Part shown: in pieces, positions 16,904-26,314 of the stretch
Layout of the letters: the number at the start of each line of letters is the position of its first letter
Position numbering within the stretch: the stretch's first letter is position 1
NCBI GenBank assembly: GCA_965601825.1
Contig: OZ271839.1
Span: 248,001-312,000 of the forward strand
Reading direction: 5' to 3'
Source: HXMU1420-13 sp965601825
GTDB taxonomy: Bacteria > Bacteroidota > Rhodothermia > Balneolales > Balneolaceae
Length of the DNA: 64,000 nucleotides
Notes under the pieces: generated by a model
What the model saw: only the letters and a program-made list of their open reading frames with translations
Database searches by the model: none
What the model was told of the DNA's origin: nothing
Translations under genes and position numbers: made by a program

Positions 16904-19408
16904 TTAGTTACTCAAAAAGAATATGGCATTTCCAACCATAAGTTTACCATTATGCCAGAATCCACGGAAAAATGGATCATCAACCATAAACACAATAGAA
17001 CCAGATCCCATATCCTGCACTCCATAACTTAGCGAGTGCTCTAAGTTTCCTTTCACATTTGCTCCAACAAAACCACTTCTAGGAGTACCGCTTTTGGCAA
17101 CACCTACATTCCAGCCATTTCCTAAATATTCATAGGCCGTACTTCCCAGTTTTAATGACATATATTGTGAGTCATAACCGAATGCCAATGGATGTGTCGT
17201 ATCCATTGTTAATTCGTAAATGGAACCAGCGTTATAGTTAGAAATAAAGTTTCGTTCTGATTCACCATAAATTCTAAGATTCGCCTCAGGATCATCGCCA
17301 TTTCCACCTCCATTACCGGATTTGCGAGTTAATGCAATACCATCCTGGCTTGCTAAGAATCTATTGGCTCCTTCAACAGCGATTAGAACACCACCTCCTC
17401 GAACCCACCTCATTAAGTCACTCATTCCGGATTCATCAAATGCATCACCATAATATCCTGATGGCATGATCATGACATCATATTCATTCCAATTGATGTA
17501 ACCGAGTTCATCCATGTTTAACATTGTTACCGGATATTCAATTTGTTGATCGAAGAAATGCCAAATATGACCAACCATTCCTGAACTGACATCTTCACCA
17601 GCTATTACACCAATATGAGGAGCATCAATAAGTCGAACTGAAGAAGAACCAAAATCGAGTCCTGAATCAACGAAACCGGTTGTTACTGCATGAAGTTCTC
17701 TGTTATGAGCATCAGCAATAGTCTTAACTAAATCATCAAATCGATCTCCCATCAGATGATTTCCATTTCGTGTTATCACTAAAGTTCCGGCTGCATAATC
17801 TCTTCCATCAATGGAAAAAGCAGATTCCGTATAACGAGGTCGGACACCTTCTTGTAGTAAAGCAGCAAGGAATTTCATGTCATCCATCGAATTCCATTTT
17901 GCGATGTATGCATAAGGTCGTTCAATCATCTCAGTATCTACTGGGGTATTTTCCATACTTACGGCAACTGATTCAACATCACCAGTTAATGCATACCCAT
18001 CAACACCATAAGAATAATGTAATTCCCACGCAGTGATGTCATAGGTTACAGAATCTTCGAGTTCTGGGGATGGTTCAAATAAAACGCGAACTAAATTACC
18101 TTGCGGCTGTTTTGTTGAAACCACAAAATCACCTTCTTCGATATTAACTCTTCCTGTTGTTCCGGTTGAGTAATCAAATCCGTTCGTACGACTGTTTGAA
18201 GCGGCCTGAACCACCTGAATATTTTGCTCTATCAAATAGCGCATCAGCATAGCAGTTTTATCAGGATTCGAAGATCTTTTCACAATGAACGTTTTGTACT
18301 CACCACTACCGTTTGCTTGAACATCTGAGAAGTAATTTCCAAACTCATCAACAACTCGTTGTGAATTCATTGCTGTTACTTCAACCGTGGACAAACCAGT
18401 AGTTGTATGATGGGTTAATCTATCAAGCAAGGTAAGCGTATCACCTTCTGCAGTTTCAATTGCAAGACCGGCACGACTATGTCCGGCTTGCTCATAGGTC
18501 ATTCCAATTGCACCATTAAAGGTTGGCCACGTATCACCATAGCTTGGATAAAACAAGTCAAATCGTTCTTTCGTGAAGTACATCCAACCCTCAGCATCAA
18601 AGTACTTAGCGTTGTTTTCACCAATAGTTACCTGGAACTCACTTTGCCAATCTGAAATTGCGTTGTGATATGGTTTTGCAGCCGGCGCAAAATAGTACGG
18701 GTCATTATATCCTTGTTCGTGAAAATCTACATGAATATGTGGCATCCATTTTAAATAGGCTTTAAGTCTTTGCTGACTTTCAATTTGTGTTTGCCAAGCC
18801 CAATCACGATTCAAATCAAAATAGTAATGATTTGGACGTCCGCCAGGCCAAGGTTCGCTGTGTTCACGAGATTCAGGGCGTGGGTTTATGAAAGCCCCGG
18901 TAATTGATTTATTCCAATACACATACTTATCACGGCCGTCAGGATTTAGCATTGGGTCTATGATTACAACAACGTCATTTAACCATCCAACTTTTTCAGT
19001 AACTAATTCATAAAATGTTTGCATGGCGGCTTCACTTGTTGAAGTTTCATTGCCATGAACATTGTAGCTCAACCAAACAATGGCTTTAGTATTCTCTGTT
19101 ACCTCACCAGGTTCGAAGCCAACTAATTTTAGATTGTTGGTTCTGATTTCTTCGAGATTCGCTTGATTCTCAGATGAGGTTATTACAACATGGGTTAATT
19201 CACGACCTTCATATGTTTTCCCATAATCCTCTATTATTACTAGATCTGAATTTTCTGCTACATGATGAAAGTAATTGTACACTTTATAATGTGGTGTCCA
19301 TTGATCCCCCAATTCATATCCTAAAAACTCAGCCGGTGACTGAAGTTGTGCGAACAAAGAAGTATTCGCTACTAGGAGAAATAAAATAAAAGTGGTGATT
19401 CGCTTCAT
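16904..19408 (-). CDS. Secreted M14-family zinc carboxypeptidase
   Basis: 834 residues. A signal peptide ends NTSLFAQ at about 21. The M14 domain (about 40-340) carries zinc ligands His118 and Glu121 in NVHGNETS, the substrate-binding NPDGRD and DLNRDW, zinc His230 in HVDFHEQG and catalytic Glu306 in GMTYEQAG. All catalytic residues are present. The large C-terminal half includes a Rossmann-like glutamine-amidotransferase-fold segment (VMIMPSGYYGDAFDESGMSDL, RWVRGGGVLIAVEG). This architecture occurs in large exported M14 peptidases of marine Bacteroidota. Likely nutritional degradation of peptides outside the inner membrane. Monocistronic with its own terminator. Confidence 0.92.
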   Translation of the reverse strand: MKRITTFILFLLVANTSLFAQLQSPAEFLGYELGDQWTPHYKVYNYFHHVAENSDLVIIEDYGKTYEGRELTHVVITSSENQANLEEIRTNNLKLVGFEPGEVTENTKAIVWLSYNVHGNETSTSEAAMQTFYELVTEKVGWLNDVVVIIDPMLNPDGRDKYVYWNKSITGAFINPRPESREHSEPWPGGRPNHYYFDLNRDWAWQTQIESQQRLKAYLKWMPHIHVDFHEQGYNDPYYFAPAAKPYHNAISDWQSEFQVTIGENNAKYFDAEGWMYFTKERFDLFYPSYGDTWPTFNGAIGMTYEQAGHSRAGLAIETAEGDTLTLLDRLTHHTTTGLSTVEVTAMNSQRVVDEFGNYFSDVQANGSGEYKTFIVKRSSNPDKTAMLMRYLIEQNIQVVQAASNSRTNGFDYSTGTTGRVNIEEGDFVVSTKQPQGNLVRVLFEPSPELEDSVTYDITAWELHYSYGVDGYALTGDVESVAVSMENTPVDTEMIERPYAYIAKWNSMDDMKFLAALLQEGVRPRYTESAFSIDGRDYAAGTLVITRNGNHLMGDRFDDLVKTIADAHNRELHAVTTGFVDSGLDFGSSSVRLIDAPHIGVIAGEDVSSGMVGHIWHFFDQQIEYPVTMLNMDELGYINWNEYDVMIMPSGYYGDAFDESGMSDLMRWVRGGGVLIAVEGANRFLASQDGIALTRKSGNGGGNGDDPEANLRIYGESERNFISNYNAGSIYELTMDTTHPLAFGYDSQYMSLKLGSTAYEYLGNGWNVGVAKSGTPRSGFVGANVKGNLEHSLSYGVQDMGSGSIVFMVDDPFFRGFWHNGKLMVGNAIFFLSN

Positions 19409-19457
19409 TGTTAATTCCTTTAATTCCCTTATAATTTTATTAGATCAGACAAGTGTA

Positions 19458-20054
19458 ATGCATCCTCAATCAACGAACAACCTTTTTACTTTTTTTATGT
19501 GTTTTGGCGTGATGCTAACCTTGTCATCAAAACCAATTGCCTCACAACCATTTAACAAAATAGAGGTGGGTTTTGGAGTTGAAAATCCCATGCTACTAAA
19601 TACAATTTATAAGGATTTATGGGGCACATCGAATTCATATTCTATTTCAGTTCGAACACCCTATTATTTTGGAAACTTAGAATTGGAGCTCGAACAGTTT
19701 GAATATCAACAATTAGAAGGCGCGGCCATTTTTGAAACTCTGAACATGATGATTGGTGTCTCTATTTCACCACTTAATCATCAGTTTGTTAATCTTGATT
19801 TGGGTGCTTTCGTTGGTATTCAAAAAATCAGTATTGAAGAAGAATTAACTGTAGATCCCATCAATTTAGTAGAAAGAGAACTGTTATTATCTTATAAGAT
19901 TCAGCCAGGAATAACATTCCAAAACTTTTCTTTCTACTCAAACTTCGAATATAGAAGAACCTATTATTACGAAATTCAAAATATGTTCATAACTGGTTTC
20001 GGTATTCGATATTCCTTTTTATTACCTGACAATCTTCGTGATTTAATCGATTAA
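19458..20054 (+). CDS. Exported beta-rich protein, probable small outer-membrane barrel
   Basis: About 198 residues from the ATG at 19458, which gives a normal signal peptide (LFTFFMCFGVMLTLSSKPIASQ); an upstream in-frame GTG-type start would add a non-signal stretch. The mature part alternates polar and aromatic residues in amphipathic strands (NLELELEQFEYQQLEG, FVNLDLGAFVGIQ, FSFYSNFEYRRTYYY) and near the end reads FGIRYSFLLPD. No family recognised. Its stop is directly followed by the start of the next gene, so the two are probably functional partners. Confidence 0.65.
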   Translation: MHPQSTNNLFTFFMCFGVMLTLSSKPIASQPFNKIEVGFGVENPMLLNTIYKDLWGTSNSYSISVRTPYYFGNLELELEQFEYQQLEGAAIFETLNMMIGVSISPLNHQFVNLDLGAFVGIQKISIEEELTVDPINLVERELLLSYKIQPGITFQNFSFYSNFEYRRTYYYEIQNMFITGFGIRYSFLLPDNLRDLID

Positions 20055-21947
20055 GTGAATAAAGCTTCTCTACTTCTTATTGCACTACTAGTTGTCCAAT
20101 TCAATTCGATAAATGCACAAAGAATATCATTTAATGGAGAAGATCATATAACCAGCTTCTTTAATTTTGAGGAATGGCTGGTTAACCATTCCGGGAATGC
20201 ATTCAGAAGTTTAGACATCAATACACTGGAGTTTATTGATATCAACAGTACCATGCCTTTATCAAATAACACTGACTTGTATATCAACGGCAATCGACTA
20301 AACACAATATGGTTGTCTAATAATTTTGTTCTTATACCCAATTTTACTCAATCGGACATCGATTCAATTTCAATTAATTATTTACCAGTAGACTTCAATT
20401 CTGAACGACAAATTAATATTCAGACAAAGAAAAAGACCGGTTTTAGCTTTGAAGCCAGTAGAATCAATCAGGTATATGATCCCGGGATTTTACGCGAAAC
20501 TGAATTTCGCACATCAAATGTAGATGCAGTTCATTATTTAGAGAAAGGAAGTATACGATATTCAAATCAAGACTTTTATGTCAATTTATTTATAAATCAA
20601 GAGCGATTTACAAGAACAAGTACGCCAGTTTATGATAAGAGATTCGGATCTAACATTGCCTCTAGAAATAGATATGAAAGAAATGATGAACGTTTTTCAT
20701 TTCTACAAAACAAGCAGATTAATTCGCTACTAACGAGCCAATATAAACTCACACATGGAGCAATAAATTTTGCTGCACAATATGTGAATTCAGATCAGTA
20801 TTATTTTTGGGATAAACTTTCGGGTATAGAAATTCCGGGTAGCGTTCAAAGCCGTCAATTTTCGATCGGGTATAAATCAGATAAGCCGGGCGTATTCAGA
20901 GAAACATCGTTTAACTTCCTTTCTTCAATTTCAGACACACTGAATTTTACACCCCGTTCCTACTATGGGTTAAATGAATCAGTATTTCGACATAAGAGTA
21001 CATTTTCTGTTCCGTTAGCATCCATGAAGTTTGACCTTTCAATAGCAACAGATATCTATTCACTAACGGATCAAACTTCTGATAACACATATTCTTTTAC
21101 TGAACACATCATTGGAATAGGAACAAGTTTGAAATCAGCTATTAACCTGAGTACACAGATTTCAAATACAGGATATCAATTTCATATTGAAAGAAGAGTT
21201 AACGATCGATTTTTTATGGGGGCAACCCATCAATCGAAAGATTTATTTAACACTCAATTTAACTACACCTACAGGGAGGCAGGTTTTGGTTATCCAAATT
21301 TAGACTCAAACAACCATCGTATTAACAATGCTTCTGAGTTTAAAACAAGCCATACTAAAATTTCGACTGGTTTCAGCAATTCAAGTTCTAATCTTTTTCT
21401 CACTTACCAACATTACTGGACATATGTAAATGAAGATGTAACATATATCTATAATGGTAGTTATCAACTTGAATCAATATTACATTACTTTGATACGGAG
21501 AATATTGGTTTTTTAGGCTTTAACGTTTCGCACCAATTGATGCCATACCCAAATCTGGAATTTAAAACCATTATCACATCCAGTTTGAATATTTATGGTG
21601 ATTCAATAACCCGCGATATTTTCAAAAGCTCGCCTTCTTATAGCCTTACAGAGATTATTCAATATAAACCTGACGAGAATTTTGCCTTAGAAATACTCTT
21701 CAAATACATACCTGCTCGTGAATTAATTGAGTATCAAAATCTAGATGTAAGAGGGAGTAATCCGCCAAGTCGAATTCGACCTATTCCCTTACTCAATCTG
21801 AGCTCTTCGATGTGGTTTTTTGATCGCAGGCTTGAAGGTAAAGTCACACTAAGGAACCTTCTTAATAAAACCGAGACTTATGATACTTATGGGCAATATT
21901 TTAATATGAGCATTAATATCTCAGCAAGGATCAATTTTGATTTATAA
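20055..21947 (+). CDS. Divergent TonB-dependent-receptor-like barrel with vestigial plug
   Basis: 630 residues from a GTG directly abutting the preceding TAA. Signal peptide LLIALLVVQFNSINAQ. Residues of about 60-140 mimic a plug (NTDLYINGNRLNTIWLSNN, then IDSISINYLP and RQINIQTKKKTG), but the usual RG and G-G-G-xINI core is eroded, and no carboxypeptidase-regulatory or TonB-box segment is apparent. The rest is barrel-like, ending with the typical NLLNKTETYDTYGQYFNMSINISARINFDL, although the penultimate strand pattern is receptor-like. It may be a receptor that has lost normal gating, or a channel paired with the preceding barrel protein. Family placement moderate. Confidence 0.6.
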   Translation: MNKASLLLIALLVVQFNSINAQRISFNGEDHITSFFNFEEWLVNHSGNAFRSLDINTLEFIDINSTMPLSNNTDLYINGNRLNTIWLSNNFVLIPNFTQSDIDSISINYLPVDFNSERQINIQTKKKTGFSFEASRINQVYDPGILRETEFRTSNVDAVHYLEKGSIRYSNQDFYVNLFINQERFTRTSTPVYDKRFGSNIASRNRYERNDERFSFLQNKQINSLLTSQYKLTHGAINFAAQYVNSDQYYFWDKLSGIEIPGSVQSRQFSIGYKSDKPGVFRETSFNFLSSISDTLNFTPRSYYGLNESVFRHKSTFSVPLASMKFDLSIATDIYSLTDQTSDNTYSFTEHIIGIGTSLKSAINLSTQISNTGYQFHIERRVNDRFFMGATHQSKDLFNTQFNYTYREAGFGYPNLDSNNHRINNASEFKTSHTKISTGFSNSSSNLFLTYQHYWTYVNEDVTYIYNGSYQLESILHYFDTENIGFLGFNVSHQLMPYPNLEFKTIITSSLNIYGDSITRDIFKSSPSYSLTEIIQYKPDENFALEILFKYIPARELIEYQNLDVRGSNPPSRIRPIPLLNLSSSMWFFDRRLEGKVTLRNLLNKTETYDTYGQYFNMSINISARINFDL

Positions 21948-21994
21948 TTGGTTTATTATTGTTGATTAGAAATCACAAAAGATAAATCGATTCC

Positions 21995-23752
21995 ATGCCC
22001 ACCAACCTAGATGTAGCCGATAAATTGAACCTTGTTTTTCAGCTCATGCAGCTTGCAGGTGAAAACCGTTTCAAAGCTATTGCGTTTGATAAAGCTTCAC
22101 AAACTATTAAAGGATTAAGTGACGACATCAACACTTATATCCAAAACAAGAACCTGACTGACATTAAAGGAATTGGAAAATCTATTGCTGAAGATATTTA
22201 TGTGTATGCCGAAACCGGCAAGATGCCCGTTTTGGAAGCCTTTCAGGAAAAAGTACCGGTTGGATTAATAAAATGGCTGGATATTTCAGGATTAGGCCCT
22301 AAGAATATTCTGAAAATCCATAAAGAGTTTGGAATAACTGAGGTTGCAGAACTTAAAGATTTGATTGATTCGGGCGAATTGGCAAAGCTTCCGGGACTTG
22401 GTGGTAAATCGGCAGAGAAGATTTCAAAATCGATTGAATGGATGGAGAAATTTGGTGAGCGTTGCAAGATTGATGAAGCAACAGTAATTGCAGAATCCAT
22501 TCTTGAAAGTCTGAAAGATCTACCGGGTGTTCAACAAATTGAAATAGCCGGTTCACTGCGACGGGCAAAAGAAACAATCGGTGACATTGACATCCTGATT
22601 GCTGCAAAAGAAGAATTTATTCCGGGTTTATTTGATGTATTCACGACTCATGAAAGAGTGACTGAAATCCTTGGAAAAGGAGACACCAAAAGTTCAGTTC
22701 GAACCATCGAAGGACGACAAGTTGATTTACGTATTGTAAAACCAGAACAATTTGCCGCAGCATTGATGTACTTCACAGGCAGTAAAGAGCACAATGTGGT
22801 GATGCGATCTCGTGCTCGTGAAAGAGGGATGAGCTTAAACGAATATGGTCTCTACAAGCTGGATGAAAACGGAGAAACCAATTGGGAAACCAATCAGCCT
22901 TTTGAAACCGAAGCTGACATCTACAAGATGCTGGGCTTGAATTGGGTACCACCGGAATTGCGCGAAGATCGAGGAGAATTTGAGATTTTCGAAAATCAGG
23001 AAGAGCTGGATTTGGTAAAAGATGAAGATATTCGAGGAGTGATACATGCTCACAGCACGTGGAGTGATGGAAAATTCTCGATCAAAGAAATGGCGGATGC
23101 GTGTATTGAACGAGGTTATGAATATTTGGGAATTACGGATCATTCTAAAACTGCAGCTTATGCGGGTGGACTTACTGAAGATCGGGTAAAAGCGCAGTGG
23201 GAAGAAATTGATCATTTGAACGAGGAATACAAAAAGGCCGGAATCAATTTTGTGATATTTAAGGGGATTGAATCGGATATTTTGGCGGATGGAAGTCTGG
23301 ACTATTCAGATGAAGTTCTCGAGGGATTTGATTTCATCATTTCCTCCGTACATCAAACGCTGGATATGCCCCATGAGAAAATGATGGAGCGTTTCAGAAA
23401 TGCGATTAAAAATCCATATACACGAATTTTAGGTCATCCTACCGGTCGATTACTTCTTAAACGAAATGGAAGCGACATCGACCTTAACGAACTGGTTGCT
23501 TTAGCTGCTGAACACAATACCGCCATCGAAATTAATGCCTCACCCTGGCGCTTAGATTTGGATTGGAGCCTTGGAAACAAAGCCAAGGAAGTAGACATGA
23601 TGACTTCCATCAACCCTGATGCACATAGTATTGATGGCATCGATGTAATGAAATATGGTGTACGCATTGCCCGAAAAGGTAAATATGAAAAAGAACGTGT
23701 GTTGAATACAAAGTCCGCCAACGAAGTAATGGAGTTTTTCAGAGCACGATGA
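21995..23752 (+). CDS. polX: DNA polymerase/3'-5' exonuclease PolX
   Basis: 585 residues, typical length for bacterial PolX. Order: helix-hairpin-helix region (FKAIAFDKASQTIKGL, LTDIKGIGKSIAEDI, LAKLPGLGGKSAEKI), the family-X polymerase palm with GSLRRAKETIGDIDIL (metal-binding Asp pair) and VDLRIV, then the PHP domain starting VIHAHSTWSDGKFSI with ITDHSK, SSVHQ, LGHPTGRLL and NPDAHS metal ligands. Acts in gap filling and base excision repair. It stands alone, 47 bases after the receptor-like gene. Confidence 0.96.
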   Translation: MPTNLDVADKLNLVFQLMQLAGENRFKAIAFDKASQTIKGLSDDINTYIQNKNLTDIKGIGKSIAEDIYVYAETGKMPVLEAFQEKVPVGLIKWLDISGLGPKNILKIHKEFGITEVAELKDLIDSGELAKLPGLGGKSAEKISKSIEWMEKFGERCKIDEATVIAESILESLKDLPGVQQIEIAGSLRRAKETIGDIDILIAAKEEFIPGLFDVFTTHERVTEILGKGDTKSSVRTIEGRQVDLRIVKPEQFAAALMYFTGSKEHNVVMRSRARERGMSLNEYGLYKLDENGETNWETNQPFETEADIYKMLGLNWVPPELREDRGEFEIFENQEELDLVKDEDIRGVIHAHSTWSDGKFSIKEMADACIERGYEYLGITDHSKTAAYAGGLTEDRVKAQWEEIDHLNEEYKKAGINFVIFKGIESDILADGSLDYSDEVLEGFDFIISSVHQTLDMPHEKMMERFRNAIKNPYTRILGHPTGRLLLKRNGSDIDLNELVALAAEHNTAIEINASPWRLDLDWSLGNKAKEVDMMTSINPDAHSIDGIDVMKYGVRIARKGKYEKERVLNTKSANEVMEFFRAR

Positions 23753-23848
23753 TTAATTCATCTTTACTGTCACAATTTACTCTTGGTAGAATCATTTGAA
23801 TATGAATTAGTGAGTTGATGATAATCGCAAACTAGAATTCAATATTTG

Positions 23849-24151
23849 ATGCTTAAGAGTCAGCGTGTTAAAAAACCACAAAAAGCGAGTATAATACTAT
23901 CGGTAGTAATTGCCTTATTGGCTTACTTCGGCTCGCAAACATCTCCTTTCATAGGTTATTTACTTGCCATCTCATTTCTATTGGCACTTATTGCTGCAAG
24001 TTTGCTGAATTCATTTTGGCCTACAAAAGGGAAGAAAGAAAACTCGTTTATATTTTCACTTTTTTGGGGTTTATTAATTGGAGTTTTATTGCCATTCATA
24101 TTAACTACCTATAAGGAAGGTGGTGTTGACGCAATAATGGATTTACTCTAA
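23849..24151 (+). CDS. Small membrane protein, three predicted TM segments
   Basis: 100 residues from the ATG at 23849. A basic N-terminus (KSQRVKKPQK) is followed by hydrophobic segments IILSVVIALLAYFGSQ, FIGYLLAISFLLALIAASLL and FIFSLFWGLLIGVLLPFIL. No family recognised; positive-inside topology puts the N-terminus in the cytoplasm. Confidence 0.6.
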   Translation: MLKSQRVKKPQKASIILSVVIALLAYFGSQTSPFIGYLLAISFLLALIAASLLNSFWPTKGKKENSFIFSLFWGLLIGVLLPFILTTYKEGGVDAIMDLL

Positions 24152-24193
24152 ATATTAAGAGTATTCAACTGCCTTTGATTAGCAATTAAAGAT

Positions 24194-24583
24194 ATGAGCA
24201 TTAAACTTGATGATTTAGGATGGCCGGAAGCAACGTTATTTGATATGACGTTTCAAGATGGGATTCTCCATTTCAAAATGGAGGATATCATGGCTTATAC
24301 AGATCCTTTAAAGTTCGAGATCGTGCGAGTTACTATTTCAGATATTGATGCCCTTCGAATTGAATTAAAACCTTTCATTAATGGGAAATATGAATCAGAT
24401 TTTATAGCAATTAATATGGGTGAAATTACTGATGAAGATGATTGTTTTGATGGGGTGCTCAGAGAAAATCATATCACGGATATAGAAGCTGAGTACTTTT
24501 GGATTACAGGCGATGTTCGAGCAAAGACCATAAAAATTGAACGCACAGGTGAATTTGTATTTACTCCGATTTATAGAGGGTGA
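24194..24583 (+). CDS. Hypothetical cytosolic acidic protein
   Basis: 129 residues without signal or membrane segment: MSIKLDDLGWPEATLFDM, then alternating beta-like strands (LKFEIVRVTISDIDALRIEL) and an acidic stretch GEITDEDDCFDG. It ends seven bases before the DJ-1-like gene, so it is probably cotranscribed with it. No family recognised. Confidence 0.6.
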   Translation: MSIKLDDLGWPEATLFDMTFQDGILHFKMEDIMAYTDPLKFEIVRVTISDIDALRIELKPFINGKYESDFIAINMGEITDEDDCFDGVLRENHITDIEAEYFWITGDVRAKTIKIERTGEFVFTPIYRG

Positions 24584-24589
24584 AATCCC

Positions 24590-25174
24590 ATGAACATCGG
24601 AATTTACATTTATGATGGTGCTGAGGTTCTGGATTTTTCCGGACCTTTCGAAGTTTTCTCCACTGCAAAGCGTTTAGATGCCAATGATTGGAATGTATTT
24701 CTGATCGCTGAAAGTTTAGATCCTGTTTCTGCTCGCGGTGACTTTAAAGTCACTCCACATCATACCATTCAAAACCACCCTAAAATTGATCTTTTAATGG
24801 TTGCTGGTGGAATACACACCGATGAAATGGGAAAACCTCAGATTATTGAATGGATCCGATCTGTTGATCAACATGCACAACACGTTACATCTGTTTGCAC
24901 AGGTGCTTTTTTGTTGGCCAATGCAGGTTTACTGGATGGATTATCTGTCACCACTCATTGGGATGATATTTGTGATTTAAAAACTCAATTTCCCAATCTA
25001 AAAGTTGTCGAAAATCAACGATGGATACATTCCGGTAAGTTTATTACATCAGGAGGAATATCAGCGGGTATTGATATGAGTTTATATTTAGTATCAAAAT
25101 TACATAGCCATGAACTTGCTGAATCAGTGGCTAAAACAATGGAATACAGATGGATCAAAAACCCAACACATTGA
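24590..25174 (+). CDS. DJ-1/PfpI superfamily protein, isonitrile-hydratase-like
   Basis: 194 residues with a single glutamine-amidotransferase-like domain: GIYIYDGAEVLDFSGPFEVFS at the N-terminus, IDLLMVAGG, the nucleophile elbow SVCTGAFLLANAGLLDG (Cys about 103), TTHWDD, and ITSGGISAGIDMSLYLV. The same pattern forms the sensor half of GlxA-type regulators, but no helix-turn-helix is attached here. Substrate unknown; annotation as isonitrile hydratase or a protein deglycase would be over-precise. Confidence 0.88.
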   Translation: MNIGIYIYDGAEVLDFSGPFEVFSTAKRLDANDWNVFLIAESLDPVSARGDFKVTPHHTIQNHPKIDLLMVAGGIHTDEMGKPQIIEWIRSVDQHAQHVTSVCTGAFLLANAGLLDGLSVTTHWDDICDLKTQFPNLKVVENQRWIHSGKFITSGGISAGIDMSLYLVSKLHSHELAESVAKTMEYRWIKNPTH

Positions 25175-25184
25175 GGAAGTTATT

Positions 25185-25646
25185 ATGATTTCGAACGTTC
25201 AAATGAATCAACCAAGAACTCTACTATCGTTTTTAGTTATTGCTTTTTTAATTGGTTGTAGCTCAGAGCCAACAATCAGCCCAAAATTAGAACAAGCAGT
25301 TAAATCGGTTGAGTACATGACAACAAAACGGCATTTAGCAAGATCCGCATTTGGAGTATATCATCCTGAGCAAAAACCATCTGATTTTGTTGAATACATG
25401 TTTTCGACCATGGGTAGTGCAGAATGGCCCGTTGCTTTTGATGATTTTGAAGAGGAACAGTTACGCAGCATCAATGTACCAATAATGCCCAATGATATTC
25501 CCATTGAACCGAATAACCCAAATCCGGAATATACGATGCAAGTAGTCGTAAAAGCGGATGATGAAGCTGGTTTGGTTATCATTGAAGCATATGAAGGTTC
25601 TGCAACTACTCCAGTTCTAGTTGTACAGAGAACAATCTGGGAATAA
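25185..25646 (+). CDS. Hypothetical lipoprotein
   Basis: 153 residues from ATG 25185, chosen because GAGGAAG (25173-25179) lies upstream and a lipoprotein signal (LLSFLVIAFLIGCSS) follows; upstream starts would overlap the previous gene and precede the signal. The mature part contains NVPIMPNDIPIEPNNPNPEYTM and a beta-rich C-terminus ending VLVVQRTIWE. No family recognised. A weak hairpin and T-run follow at 25661-25687. Confidence 0.7.
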   Translation: MISNVQMNQPRTLLSFLVIAFLIGCSSEPTISPKLEQAVKSVEYMTTKRHLARSAFGVYHPEQKPSDFVEYMFSTMGSAEWPVAFDDFEEEQLRSINVPIMPNDIPIEPNNPNPEYTMQVVVKADDEAGLVIIEAYEGSATTPVLVVQRTIWE

Positions 25647-25777
25647 ACGAATTCTTCTCCACTTCTGATTACTGAAGTCTGTTTTTTGATTTGTGGTCGA
25701 ATGAAAGATTCTGTTTCTTTTTCGATGACAATTAACTGGGTTTATTTAACTACTGATTCAAAGAAGTTGAGGGGTTT

Positions 25778-26248
25778 ATGAATAAAAAACTATTCGTTCT
25801 AGCCATCATTTTAGTAGCGGGCTGCCAAACTGAAAGTATCGACTATGAAAAGGAATATGCAGCTATAGAAGAAAGTAGGGCTGGATTTGAACAAGCCATA
25901 GCTGAAGGTCGCTGGAGTGATCTTGGGGATTTATCAGCAGAAGGAATTATTACTGTAGGTGCGGGATCAGCAGATTATGCCAAAATGTATGAACTTGGAC
26001 AAAATAGAGGCACCTTTCCATATGATAGTATCAAAATGCATCCAGTAGAAACTATTATTGTTAATGATACACTTGCCTATGATTTCGGATATAGTGAGAT
26101 ATTCTATACCGATGAAAATGGTAATACAGTTAAATTAGACAATTCTTTCCTCGCCATAATTAAAAAAGAAGAAGATGGGGTTTGGCGATTATTCAGAGAA
26201 GTAATGTCAACGAATATCCCAGATGTATTGATGGAATTAAAGAAATAG
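25778..26248 (+). CDS. SnoaL/DUF4440-like lipoprotein
   Basis: 156 residues. Lipoprotein signal KLFVLAIILVAGCQT, then an NTF2-like fold pattern: an N-terminal helix IEESRAGFEQAIAEGRWSDLGDL, VEtIIVNDTLAYDFGYSEIFYTDENGN-type strands and WRLFREVMS at the end. Proteins of this fold without catalytic residues are often binding or folding modules. Start preceded by GAGGGG-like GGGG at 25770-25773. Confidence 0.7.
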   Translation: MNKKLFVLAIILVAGCQTESIDYEKEYAAIEESRAGFEQAIAEGRWSDLGDLSAEGIITVGAGSADYAKMYELGQNRGTFPYDSIKMHPVETIIVNDTLAYDFGYSEIFYTDENGNTVKLDNSFLAIIKKEEDGVWRLFREVMSTNIPDVLMELKK

Positions 26249-26314
26249 GACTCCACCTATCATTAAGTGGCAATCCAAGTTCAAAGCTCTATATTCACAT
26301 AAAAAAGTTTACCT

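Noticed and set aside
16790..17032. Plus-strand open frame over the M14 terminator region
   Set aside because: Overlaps the end of the carboxypeptidase gene and its terminator, with no coding features.
25661..25687. Hairpin ACTTC/GAAGT with following T-run as a terminator
   Set aside because: Stem of only five base pairs and an eight-base loop; too weak to list as a feature on its own.
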